DNA of 64,000 nt, from contig JANFAH010000040.1 of the NCBI GenBank assembly GCA_024663395.1, forward strand, positions 248,001 to 312,000, read 5' to 3'. The position numbers and the translations under genes are program-made. Positions 32,873 to 44,655 of the stretch are shown piece after piece (within the stretch, counting starts at the first letter, position 1; each line of letters opens with the position of its first letter). Origin of the DNA: Pisolithus tinctorius (taxonomy: Eukaryota > Basidiomycota > Agaricomycetes > Boletales > Pisolithaceae). The notes under the pieces were generated by a model that saw nothing but the letters and a program-made list of their open reading frames with translations, was not told where the DNA came from and made no database searches.

Positions 32873-33500
32873 TCAACATGAAGATTGGTGGCACATCCAA
32901 TTACAAGGGCAGAGACAACTGCAGATTTTGCAAGCTCCCCCCACAGTGAAGGATTCCAAAGGATCAGCATTGGTGGCCTGAAAATAATATCTTCATTTTT
33001 CATATGCATGTCACACCAATGAAAAGTGGAGGGACTCACAGCAGGCCCAGTAACCACTTGAAAAATATCCCCTCCTATGTCATCTTTGCTAATGCAAATA
33101 GAAGTAAGAAAGAGGTTGATTGGTATTGAGGGAATAGTATCTGACACATCTGATTTTCCTTTGCAATACCCACAAGGATGGGGGTTAAAACTTCAACATC
33201 TTCACCATGATGCTGAAATGCTGCTGTGATAAGTTTGGCAACAGTAGCTTGGACACCTGATGTTTGATATGTTCTGACAGCCTGTTCAAGGTTTGCCTGC
33301 AAACCACCATTCACTTTGTTGGCCTGCAACAAGAAGTACAAATATTCAAACACAAGTATAGCACCTGCAATTGGGTGTTATGGGTGTCAAATGATGACAA
33401 GAGAGCAATTACCAATGCCATATGCTGCAACATATTGCAGTGAAGGTGTTTGTGAGATGGCCAAAGTAGGCATTTGGACAGAAGAAAAGTAACCAGTCAT
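32873..33500 (-). CDS. Predicted four-exon gene, 152-aa single-pass membrane protein of unknown function
   Basis: I assembled exons 33500-33413, 33364-33148, 33088-33040 and 32977-32873. All three introns (48, 59 and 62 nt) have GT and AG ends, and the joined frame is open for exactly 153 codons. The protein begins MTGYFSSVQMPTLAISQ and has one likely membrane helix near residues 24-42 (AAYGIGAILVFEYLYFLL). A soluble helical stretch (LEQAVRTYQTSGVQATVAKL) and a Cys-rich tail (CKICSCLCPCNWMC) follow. I do not recognise the family. The downstream neighbour on the plus map is the minisatellite. Splicing is inferred; no transcript data are available. Confidence 0.55.
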
Positions 33501-33896
33501 AGTAGGCTATAATGCTGCCAAGTCAGGTGATCTGTTGATGGCAGAAAGAAAGAAAATAAAACAGACCACCTAAGCAATGTGTGATGGGAGCATATCAGGT
33601 GACCTCAATGAGAAACAGGGCCACAAACCAACTACAAACTTTATCAGTGATCATCATACAAATTGAGAGAAAAATGAATGCACACATTCTACAGCATATA
33701 TTAGCATGGGAAAGAATCCTGAAAGATTATGACTAACATGCTGATAGATGCCAGTAGAGACATAAGGGTCAAATTGAAATGCCATGTAAACATTGACCTA
33801 CATCCTGAGATAATGTAAAATATGAATGTGGACTGGATACATCAATTCAGCTCACCATCTATTTATGTAATATGGACAACATTTTCAAAAAGCAGG
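33501..33896. other. Intergenic, no gene seen
   Basis: AT-rich, CG-poor sequence between the four-exon gene and the minisatellite. It is probably the promoter region of the minus-strand gene. Confidence 0.4.
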
Positions 33897-36800
33897 GACC
33901 ATGGTCAGAATGCTTCCACCACCTGCCACAGCTCCACTCACTTCCTATGAATGCAAGTCCAAAAGGGTGCAAGTGAACACAGTCAGAATCCTTCCACCAC
34001 CTGCCATGGCTCCACTCACTCCCTATGAATGCAAGTCCAAAGGGTGGGAGTGAACATGGTCAGAATCCTTCCACCACCTGCCATGGCTCCACTCACCAAC
34101 TATGAATGCAAGTCCAAAAGGGTGCAAGTGAACATGGTCAGAATCCTTCCACCACCTGCCATGGCTCCACTCACCAACTATGAATGCAAGTCCAAAAGGG
34201 TGCAAGTGATCATGGTCAGAATCCTTCCACCACCTGCCATGGCTCCACTCACTCTCTATGAATGCAAGTCCAAAAGGGTGGGAGTGAACATGGTCAGAAT
34301 CCTTCCACCACCTGCCATGGCTCCACTCACTCTCTGAATGCAAGTCCAAAAGGGTGGGAGTGAACATGGTCAGAATCCTTCCACCACCTGCCATGGCTCC
34401 ACTCACTCTCTATGAATGCAAGTCCAAAAGAGTGCAAGTGAACATGGTCAGAATCCTTCCACCACCTGCCATGGCTCCACTCACTTGCTATGAATGCAAG
34501 TCCAAAAGGGTGGGAGTGAACATTGTCAGAATCCTTCCACCACCTGCCATGGCTCCACTCACTCTCTATGAATGCAAGTCCAAAAGGGTGGGAGTGAACA
34601 TGGTCAGAATCCTTCCATCACCTGCCATGGCTCCACTCACAGACTATGAATGCAAGTCCAAAAGGGTGCAAGTGATCATGGTCAGAATCCTTCCACCACC
34701 TGCCATGGCTCCACTCACAGACTATGAATGCAAGTCCAAAAGAGTGCAAGTGAACATGGTCAGAATCCTTCCACCACCTGCCATGGTTCCACTCACTTGC
34801 TATGAATGCAAGTCCAAAAGGGTGGGAGTGAACATTGTCAGAATCCTTCCACCACCTGCCATGGCTCCACTCACTTCCTATGAATGCAAGTCCACAAGGG
34901 TGCAAGTGAACATGGTCAGAATCCTTCCACCACCTGCCATGGCTCCACTCACAAACTATGAATGCAAGTCCAAAAGGGTGGGAGTGAACATGGTCAGAAT
35001 CCTTCCACCACCTGCCATGGCTCCACTCACTCCCTATGAATGCAAGTCCACAAGGGTGCAAGTGAACATGGTCAGAATCCTTCCACCACCTGCCATGGCT
35101 CCACTCACCAACTATGAATGCAAGTCCAAAAGGGTGCAAGTGAACATGGTCAGAATCCTTCCACCACCTGCCATGGCTCCACTCACAAACTATGAATGCA
35201 AGTCCAAAAGGGTGGGAGTGAACATTGTCAGAATCCTTCCACCACCTGCCATGGCTCCACTCACAAACTATGAATGCAAGTCCAAAAGGGTGCAAGTGAA
35301 CATGGTCAGAATCCTTCCACCACCTGCCATGGCTCCACTCACTCCCTATGAATGCAAGTCCAGCAGGGTGGGAGTGAACATGGTCAGAATCCTTCCACCA
35401 CCTGCCATGGCTCCACTCACTCTCTATGAATGCAAGTCCAAAAGGGTGGGAGTGAACATGGTCAGAATCCTTCCACCACCTGCCATGGCTCCACTCACAG
35501 ACTATGAATGCAAGTCCAAAAGAGTGCAAGTGAACATGGTCAGAATCCTTCCACCACCTGCCATGGCTCCACTCACAGACTATGAATGCAAGTCCAAAAG
35601 GGTGCAAGTGAACATGGTCAGAATCCTTCCACCACCTGCCATGGCTCCACTCACAGACTATGAATGCAAGTCCAAAAGGGTGCAAGTGATCATGGTCAGA
35701 ATCCTTCCACCACCTGCCATGGCTCCACTCACAAACTATGAATGCAAGTCCAGAAGGGTGGGAGTGAACATTGTCAGAATCCTTCCACCACCTGCCATGG
35801 CTCCACTCACCAACTATGAATGCAAGTTCAAAAGGGTGGGAGTGAACATTGTCAGAATCCTTCCACCACCTGCCATGGCTCCACTCACTCCCTATGAATG
35901 CAAGTCCAAAAGGGTGCAAGTGAACATGGTCAGAATCCTTCCACCACCTGCCATGGCTCCACTCACTCTCTATGAATGCAAGTCCAAAAGGGTGCAAGTG
36001 AGCATGGTCAGAATCCTTCCACCACCTGCCATGGCTCCACTCACTTGCTATGAATGCAAGTCCAAAAGGGTGGGAGTGAACATGGTCAGAATCCTTCCAC
36101 CACCTGCCATGGCTCCACTCACAGACTATGAATGCAAGTCCAAAAGGGTGCAAGTGATCATGGTCAGAATCCTTCCACCACCTGCCATGGCTCCACTCAC
36201 AGACTATGAATGCAAGTCCAAAAGGGTGCAAGTGATCATGGTCAAAATCCTTCCACCACCTGCCATGGCTCCACCCACAAACTATGAATGCAAGTCCAAA
36301 GGGTGGGAGTGAACATTGTCAGAATCCTTCCACCACCTGCCATGGCTCCACTCACAGACTATGAATGCAAGTCCAAAAGAGTGCAAGTGATCATGGTCAG
36401 AATCCTTCCACCACCTGCCATGGCTCCACTCACAGACTATGAATGCAAGTCCAAAAGGGTGCAAGTGATCATGGTCAGAATCCTTCCACCACCTGCCATG
36501 GCTCCACTCACAGACTATGAATGCAAGTCCAAAAGGGTGCAAGTGAACATGGTCAGAATCCTTCCACCACCTGCCATGGCTCCACTCACAGACTATGAAT
36601 GCAAGTCCAAAAGGGTGGGAGTGAACATGGTCAGAATCCTTCCACCACCTGCCATGGCTCCACTCACCAACTATGAATGCAAGTCCAAAAGGGTGGGAGT
36701 GAACATGGTCAGAATCCTTCCACCACCTGCCATAGCTCCACTCACTCTCTATGAATGCAAGTCCAAAAGAGTGCAAGTGAACATGGTCAGAATCCTTCCA

Positions 36801-36960
36801 CCACCTGCCACAGCTCCACTCACTTCCTATGAATGCAAGTCCAAGAGGGTGGGAGTGAACATGGTCAGAATCCTTCCACCACCTGCCACAGCTCCACTCA
36901 CTCTCTATGAATGCAAATCCAAAAGGGTGGGAGTGAACATGGTCAGAATGCTTCCAGAAC
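33897..36960. repeat. Minisatellite, 78-bp unit, about 39 copies
   Basis: Head-to-tail 78-bp units (a few 77 bp or shortened) each contain TATGAATGCAAGTCC, a KR(V)-coding GTGCAAGTG or GTGGGAGTG variant, and CTTCCACCACCTGCCATGG. Because 78 is a multiple of 3, long ORFs appear on both strands: plus 34354-36312, minus 36231-34618. The edge units share variants (GAATGCTTCC, GCCACAGCTCC) that interior units lack, as expected if the interior was homogenised. I see no CG inside the array. It lies between a small gene and the 3' end of the GTPase gene. Confidence 0.97.
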
Positions 36961-37226
36961 CTCCAGCACCTGATCCACTCACATGCTATCCACCCAATGC
37001 CACAGCCACATTAGTATTTGTTATATCCTCTTTTTTACAATTTTACACACTTCCTATTGAAAAATCAGTATCTCCTCCAATTCACTCACTATCTTCTTAC
37101 ATATGGAAACCATCTTGAGAGGTAATATGCAAGACCTGCTGGTGTAATCTTGCCCACCCTGTCATGCATGCAGTTCTTCAGTGTCCTTGCACATATTAGT
37201 ACATTCTTATCCTTCAGCTGTCTTAC

Positions 37227-38853
37227 CTACTTTGTTATTGCAAACTCCATACACAGTCCTAGATTAGATTGTTGTGTTGATATGAGGAGCTGCTGCAGTC
37301 CTCCCTCATTTAATGCATTTGCTGTGCATGTCAGTAGGGTTGTACAATCAGCACCCTCTTCTTGCATTCCTCCAGTCATTTCCTGTCAATGGTGTGCCAT
37401 TCTCAAGTGATGGTTAGGATACTCACCAGTGAGTGACAGATAGTCATGGGGTGGAAACCTTGACTTATTCAACCAACCCTTGACCTTTATGAGACACTCC
37501 ATCAACTTCCTTTTTTCTACCTCCAGAGCCCTTTCCATTGCATCAACTTCATTTAAACCATCATCAACAAGTTCCATGAAGGCATCCAAGGCCAAGGCAT
37601 CTGTTTTTGTTAGCAATACAATTACAGGAACTGTGACAAAAAAGTGAAATTTAAAACCATCAATGAGAGTATGGTCAATATACACACCATGCCCTGTATC
37701 ACACATATCAAAAAACTTCTTTTCTGCAGCTGTGACCATCCTGTGGCTTTCATTCAAAGGAATGCAAAACCTAAATCCATCAAAGAAACCATGTCACTTT
37801 GCTTAGGGTGTCAGATGCAGTGTTCCTACCATATGGCATGGATTCTCTTGTCCAGCTTCATTGTCTTGGCGCGATCCATCACGAATTCCTTCATCATGTC
37901 AAACTCCCCTTCACTTCCAGCCTCGAATCCACGTGAGTCATGGAATACGAAGCGTCGGTTGCTCTTGAAAACCAGCTCATCCTCAATGTTGTGTTCACCA
38001 CGCTGGATGCATTCAACCATTCAGCATACATTGCAGAATATTCATGAAGTCACTTCACCTTTAGTGAACCCTGCACCAAGGTAGCATCCACCTGAATAAA
38101 GCCCGACACATCATTAATCTCGAGCAAATACCAGGAAACATACACACCTTCTCTCCTTCCCCATTAAAAATTTCTGGTTGATCGGTAGTATTACAGACCC
38201 TCTGCAGGATCGTCGTTTTACCTGCATTGGCTCTGCCCATGACCAGAATGCGAAAGCGATCGATGCGATCGATGTGCTTTCTAGCTTTCGCAGGATCTAA
38301 GCTAATCATAGGGGATATAGCAGTTGACGCTGCTGATCAAGGTTCCCAGACTTGTCCCGTGAGCAGTGAGCAGCAAGTACAACGCTTACCCGCGGCTACT
38401 TCTTCAGTGTGTGCAGGAACAGGTGTATCCGTACTCTCTTCCGGAGAACATGGAAAGGTGGGTTGTGCCTCGATTGGTGCAGGAGCGAGAGCACCTGTAC
38501 TGTTTGACGGAGAACCTGGCCAAGTAACTAAGTACGCTTAGGAACCACATAAAAAACACAGTGCAACCACCTTGAATAGAGGCAGGCACGGGAATGTTCG
38601 TGTCTCTAGGGCTAGGGCTAGGGCCCGGGGAACGTGGGCGAGTGTTCTCGACTGCCGTGTCAGCACGAACATCCCAAATATTGGCCGAGGGAGAGCCAGA
38701 GGCTTCGACAGGAACTTCAGTCGGTGCAAGAGCGCGAATATCTGTACTGGCTGGAGGCTGAGCAGTCCCAACGGGAGCGGGAACTTGCGCGTCGTCACTC
38801 GGAGAAGGTGGTTGCTGAATACAACACAATGCCTTGAACCATCCAGGAGCCAT
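37227..38853 (-). CDS. P-loop GTPase, eight exons, 390 aa
   Basis: Exons 38853-38571, 38494-38390, 38296-38148, 38091-38059, 38002-37830, 37770-37688, 37630-37427 and 37369-37227 join in frame to 391 codons, all introns GT-AG. An N-terminal Pro/Ser/Ala-rich region (residues 1-130) precedes the G domain: G1 GRANAGKTT, G3 FHDSRGFEAG, G4 LLTKTDAL and a G5-like CTANALNE. This is the 50S ribosome-binding/AIG-like GTPase superfamily fold as found in a large Agaricomycete family whose role is unknown to me. The last exon may instead splice on to a tail ending near 37089. The first five exons are CG-rich and the last three contain almost none. Confidence 0.82.
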
Positions 38854-39421
38854 GAATAATTTCTTGGAATGTCGCAGGAGCAGTAAGCGTATGGTTCGAA
38901 ATGAAGATGGACGAGTGGAGAGGGCGTGGAGCTGCGGACTGTTGTTGCTGACCGATATCAAGGCGCCTATCAATAACCAAGTACAATTGTGACCTGCTGG
39001 TGGTGGCTTTTTCCGACACAAGGAGTACACGTTCTGATTCAGAAAATGGGCTGTCAAGTCGACACTACTATTACATTCTTCGATCTATACTGTTCGGGTG
39101 TCTGTCATTATGATCGAGTGTACCGTGAGGAAAGATAGAACTGAACATATTAGAGATTGCAAGAGATCATATGTAAGAGTTATGAATGGCGAAAGAAAAA
39201 TAAATCCTTGGAACCTAAACTAGATGTTCTGCTGAGCAATGCGTAAGAAACCACAATTAGAAGAGTCTAAGGAAATCAAAAGTCAACGGTATGGATGAGG
39301 GAATTTGGATACATCCCGTGTATCCGGTGTAAGCAAAGTGAATAGGATAGCTAGATAGAATACGAACAGTAAGAAACATCGTGGGGGGAAGATCATACCA
39401 CGTCGCAAGGGGGATTTACAA
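38854..39421. other. Intergenic, probable GTPase promoter
   Basis: No gene seen. It lies between the 5' end of the GTPase gene and the 3' end of the next minus-strand gene. Confidence 0.5.
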
Positions 39422-40551
39422 TCAGGCAACGCCGATCTCGATAAAACTTCTCCACTTCCATGAAGACAGGCGCTCGTCCAGATCGGCCTTCAGATCGATG
39501 AAACTACGCAGAGGAAACCATGATTCAAGCGTACTCCGTCGTTGGCGTCCGCGAGACATGGCTGTGGAGGCAGGTGAAGCTCCGACAACATTGCCTACAA
39601 GGTAGGATGCAGCTGGGGCCGAGGTCGACATGGCGGGAAGGGACGAACTGCTTGCCGACGCAGAAGGCCCAACAACGAGCGTCGTCCCGGATAAAAATAA
39701 CGGCACAGACCGTGCAGGTGAGGGCGAGAATCGTTTCCGGATACGCTGATTATCGTCTGGTCCAGGCCGTACTTTGTTGCTCACGAAGAGACGCGAAGAA
39801 GTGGAAGGGCTCTGCCCTTCCTTAGCTCCTTCATCCTCGACGTCCCCCATCAAGCCTACGTCCTCAACACAAATGGTCGGCGAGAGCCGTATCTCCTCTC
39901 CCCAAGGGCGAGTAACAATTATATCCCGTCGGTTGCTCTCGCCGTCACCCTCTTCGTCCTCGCCGTCGCTCATACTCATGAAGTTACTCTTTCAGCATCC
40001 ATCTCCACTCCCACGGCCCTGCACTCCCAATCTTCCCCTACCTTCTAGACAAGCTAACGCATCCATTCTACTCCGCATTCTGGCCGATGAGGTGATACTT
40101 TCTGAGCGCGCAGGTGAAGACGCGCGACGCTGGTGATGAAGCTTATGTGTGTCCGCTCCACTGTCCGAGAACGCCGGTGAACGAGGAGAGAAAGGTGGTG
40201 GTGAGAGCAACGATGAATCGTACTCGACAAGAGGGACTGAGTGGGACGCGCGGCGATGTGAAGATCGGGGTGGACGAGGTGCTGAGACGAGTACGTTCAG
40301 AGATGACGCATACGAGGATGTAGAGGGTGCAAGCGAAAGATACGGATGCGATGGTTGCACCAGTCAAGAATGTGGAGGGCTCGGAGGTGCTGTCCTCGTT
40401 CCCTTCTGCATCGGCAAGGAGGAAGGCGGCTGCGACTCTGCACTCGGAGGGGGTCATTGGGTAGTAAAGTCATACCTACCGATGAGGACACTGCCGGAGG
40501 GTCTGGGAGTGACATCAATGCCACCGGCTTCGGAGAGGGTATATTTCGCAA
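39422..40551 (-). CDS. Hypothetical Ser/Pro-rich gene, at least two exons
   Basis: The firmest part is 39979-39422: an acidic start (MSDGEDEEGDGE), a Ser/Ala-rich middle and a conserved-looking C-terminus (LESWFPLRSFIDLKADL). Upstream minus-strand frames (40360-39992 and 40551-40297) are also long and Ser/Pro-rich with Arg clusters. I could not find a splice pair joining them in frame. One alternative frame (40457-40143) has a possible membrane helix (ATIASVSFACTLYILV). The region is CG-rich and looks like unique cellular sequence. I do not recognise the family, and start and exon structure are unresolved. Confidence 0.4.
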
Positions 40552-40883
40552 TGACTCTCACGAAGGTCGCCAGGACACGATCGACACAGCAAGCTTAGGA
40601 GGGAGAGGAGGAATACATTTAGGGGTGAATGCGATATGCCTCTCACGTCGGCTATGCAGGTACGTCAGCAGGAGAGAATGTCCAACTGGTCGATCGCGAC
40701 AACATGGAAGTTTTCCGCTTGTGAGAGGATAGTGTACCGGATCTTATTGACCCAGGGTCCTTGTACAGTTACTGAGACATGGAACCCTTGCCCTGTGGCT
40801 GTGCTGTATTATGTTCCCACACCCGTCATAGAAATTTTTTGTTTTGTGTTCCTTCTTCCTTGCATCCACGCATTCCGACCCCG

Positions 40884-40907
40884 ATGGCAAAGAAAAAGAG
40901 CAAGCAA
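40884..40907 (+). pseudogene. BuGZ/ZNF207 homologue, exon 1, cut off by the KDZ insertion
   Basis: ATGGCAAAGAAAAAGAGCAA opens MAKKKSKQ, matching the Lys-rich start of BuGZ/ZNF207 proteins. The last eight bases, GCAAGCAA (40900-40907), are the target site duplicated by the transposon. Reading on into the transposon meets a TAA after seven further codons. The rest of the gene resumes at 51430. Confidence 0.85.
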
Positions 40908-41690
40908 CACCTGATACTCCCACTTATATAATCTAATTGGACACAACATTGCTGTTTTGATGTCGGTCTAAGACGAGGCATTTGAGGTGTTTTCCCCCTC
41001 AATGAATAATTATTGAATACCGTAGAGTACTTAAAAAGATTAAGAGCCACTAATCTACCTGAGCCACACCAGGCGCACTGGGATTTGTCATCAGCGCCCC
41101 GCCGATGCTTCCCACGCACGTGACGCGTCATCCCCGACACCTCTCGTCGCCGTTGTCGACAGCGAGCTCGCATATCTCAACAACTACACAACGTACAAGC
41201 ATCGGACTTTCACGGCCGTATAGTACTCATGTCTAGCTAGCATTCTGTAACATATTATTAATTACCACTAGATACTATGTACTAAGCTACCAGAGCTGTG
41301 CCGCGTCGCACTAGGATTTGTCATCAACACACCACCCGTACTTCCCACGCACGTGACGCGTCATCCCTGACACCTCTCGTCGCCGTTGCCGACAGCGAAC
41401 TCGCATATCTCAACAACTACACAACGCACAAACGTCGGACTTTCACGGCCGTATAGTACCCATGTCTAGCTAGTGCTCTGTAACATATTATTGATGATCG
41501 CTGTACTAAGCTACCAGAGCCGTGCCGCATCGCACTGGGATTTGTCATCAACGCCCACCTGTACTTCCCACGCACGTGCCCTCTCGTCGCCGTTGTCGAC
41601 AGCGAGCTCACATATCTCAACAACAAGACAACGCACAAACATCGAACTTTCACGGCCGTATAGTACCCATGGCTAGCTAGTGCTCTGTAA
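40908..41690 (+). repeat. Left terminal inverted repeat of the KDZ element, with three subrepeats
   Basis: The outer 165 bp are unique. They are followed by tandem units starting CACTGGGATTTGTCATCA at 41076, 41309 and 41533 (233 and 224 bp apart), with a fragment at 41751. Each unit has CCCACGCACGTG, CTCGTCGCCGTTG, CATATCTCAACAAC and TTTCACGGCCGTATAG. They are candidate transposase binding sites. Confidence 0.93.
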
Positions 41691-42044
41691 CATATTATTG
41701 ATTATTGCTGGATACTACGTACTAAGCATCAAGCTACCAGAGCCGCATCGCACTGGGTGACACACCAGTTGTCATGTGTTCGGCAAACACCGTTGGACAT
41801 AGTCTCCTCACCAAGTACGCGTATCACGACTGTTGTATATTGTAAAAACATCGGATTTTCACGCAGATGTACAGTGTATATAGAAGGGCAGTGGATGCAT
41901 GAATGAATTGATCTATGGCACGTGACTGTGCATAACTTTCGGAAGATATATAAGTGCGTTACATTGACAGCGACCGGAAAATCCTGCATTAAAATGCGTG
42001 CGTGACGAAGTATTAAAGTAGGGTGGATAAAAACTTACATCTCA

Positions 42045-43914
42045 TTACTCGTCATCTTCCATGGAGCTGTTGTCCTCCGAAGACGAGTTGATCAATGCGA
42101 CGCTTTTTGGAGCTTTCCCCTTGCCTGGTGCTGTGCGGCGGCATTTCCTGCCCGCATCGGAGCGCTTCTTGCGAGGTTTTCCAACCGCTTCCCCAGCAAT
42201 TCGTCGTTCCTTAAGTCGATCTGTGTGTTGCATACGTTGTTGCGTAGACATGTACGCCCAACGACATGTACCTGCTTTAAGCACGTCACGAAGGGTATGG
42301 AGGTGTTCAGCATTTGTAGTGGCGCGAGGAGACTGGAACGGAACACTCTCCGGCCACCCAAGTAGCTCGATGCCATATTTCTCCTTGATGGCCACCTCAA
42401 AATTGACGAAGTTGATTCAGATTTTTTTCTTGGCAACAACACCTGTGTATACGTGCATGTCAGGAGCTGTTAGAAGGTAGAACGAATACTCACGGAGACC
42501 AGAATTAAGAATGCGGGCACACATTTGCTGCATGCCTTCTACGGAGTTGTGCTCCTCGATGTCTGTATGAACAACGTAATTCAATACTTAATAGCTATTT
42601 AACGCCACTCTCGACCTACTTTTTCCATGCATGCATGCCCACTGTTCCAGTTTACGAACGATTTCGTCGGGTTCGAGGTCCATAACATCCTCCCAAAAGT
42701 CCATGACATTATCAGTTCCGTACCAGAAAGGCTGCGATGAGTCGTAGACGTGTCCACGAGTGGCAAAGAGGCATGCGTATATTCCAGTGTGAAGGGCAAG
42801 TCCATCAAGCTATAGGAATTCAGTTGATGATCATTAGAATAGAACGCGGAACTCACTATTTTAAAAACATGCTCCAAGGTCGACTGTGCATTGCGCGCCG
42901 CTGCAGAATTTGTAGCGCGAACACTCACGTTCTTGAGAGTGCGATATTCTGTGAGGGCATGTAACAATTCATCTTTTTCATCTTGAGTCATGTCCTGGTA
43001 TTTGGGGTCCGCCCTTGCCAACTCCCGAATCTGTTGGAGGGAGAGCTTCTCCCCACGAGCGCGACCTGTGATGCATGAGTTAGAGCTGGAATATAACAGC
43101 ATCAGAGTGGGAAATTACCTTCATTAACCTCGTTTGCCTTGTCGTGAATAATGGCATTGGCCAGTTGCGTGCTGCGTGGGTTCTGATAATATTTGTGACT
43201 GCCCAGGAGCTTCTTGACCTTCTCACTTGTAATGTTATGTGTAGTCGCAACAGCCTGTACCTTCATTTCGAACTCATTGGCTAGGGACTGGATGGCATCG
43301 TTCAGAAGTGTGTCACGATCCCTCCGTTGTGCTGCAGAAATTTGCCTTGATGCCGCATGCGCGCTGCAATGATCTTTCTCCACAGTGGAGAGTGGCTGAT
43401 GAGGCTGCATGACTGGCTGTCCAGGGTTTTGGGTAGCCCAAGTGGACTTGTTGCCTGCTGCTTTAACCACCGAGACTCCGCCGTTGCAAACATTGGGTGT
43501 GCCGTTATTGGGATGTGTACTAGAGGTGGTCACGCTGGGGACAGAGGTAGCATTTGAATGGGCAGTCTCGGCAGGCGTGGTGTCCGGATGATGGTCTACC
43601 ACGGTGCAAGAAATTGGGACATGTGCGGACGCCATTACTTGAGCAGTAGATGAAGGTAGGGCGGGTCTCGAAGTCAGAGATGACTCGAGCCGAGGGATGG
43701 AAATGGCTAAGAGAGCGGGGTCCAGTGCAGGATAACCATAGGATGGGTTGTGCAATTCCAAAGGCTGTGGAGGCGATTGTGCAGCGTTGGGAGGGAACGG
43801 TGCATCGGACAGATTCCGGAAATTATACGAGTTGAACCCTGGAGTCGGACATGCGGAATCACCTCCTGCGGGGCCGAAGGTGGTGGGAGGAAAGGTGAAA
43901 ACATATTGGTCCAT
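42045..43914 (-). pseudogene. KDZ passenger gene 1, conserved unknown protein, one TGA
   Basis: ATG 43912-43914 opens a long Pro/Ser/Thr-rich exon to about 43121, ending with KVKKLLGSHKYY and AIIHDKANEVNEG. Short GT-AG introns then separate exons with LSLQQIRELARADPKYQDM, TGIYACLFATRGHVYD and WACMHGK. The final part contains EVAIKEKYGIELLGWPE and a basic KPRKKRSDAGRK tail, ending at 42045. I know similar proteins as multicopy, KDZ-associated genes in Agaricomycetes, without a function. A TGA at 42417-42419 interrupts the last exon where CGA would fit. A nuclear, DNA-binding role is only a guess from the basic tail. Confidence 0.7.
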
Positions 43915-44655
43915 GCTGTAGGTAGAGCATCGAGGCGCGAAGTCTATAGTATTGCTGCATGTCTCCAAATCCTGGAAAATAAAATAAAAATTTGACAGCG
44001 TGATATTGAGCGGATGACATTGGTGTACTCTGTCATTAGGACGATCAGGTACGATATATACAACTCGATATAAGACCATGTGGACCTGTGGGGGCATCAG
44101 CATGATACAATAATATACTAGAGGCGATGTGAGTAACAGGCTATTGATAACACTTGCCATGGATGAAGCCGATACCCTGCTGTCAACTCGCCAAAGTTGA
44201 GTGGGCACTAGTATGGCCACCATCACATCGTAATATCTGCATTAATGGGAACCGTCTAATCAGCATTTTGTTTTCTGTGTGATACAACGAACGCAATTAC
44301 CGCAGAGCTCGGGGAAATTTGGATAGACGGGTTTGGACGATCGCGTGGAAGTCCATACAATAGAACTCTGGATAAAAAGACCATTAATTCAGCTACGCTA
44401 GAAAAGATTTCAGTACCTGGATCCTTCTACAGCGACTTAGGCCAACAGCCAGAGATGACAGACCCCGAGACACATGACAATGGTCATGTGACCAGGAGAA
44501 ATTTCTTGAGTCCAAACGTCATGCGTCAAGCCTAAGTATCTCTGTAATCTGCTTCCTCCCAAGTCGCACCAGGTAAGTTTTGTATATTACCCTTAGTATC
44601 CGTGTAAACTAAACCCAACATCCCTTTCCCATAGCTAGCGTCTTCATGTTCGTAC

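Noticed and set aside
34354..36312. 652-codon plus-strand ORF and its 537-codon antisense partner
   Set aside because: Both are products of a 78-bp unit that happens to lack stops; they overlap fully and show no domain. Treated as minisatellite.
33897..36960. CRISPR-like array
   Set aside because: The units are head-to-tail with no unique spacers, the genome is fungal, and no cas genes are present.
40149..40732. Gly/Arg-rich plus-strand ORFs
   Set aside because: Complement of the Ser/Pro-rich minus-strand gene; composition typical of antisense shadows.
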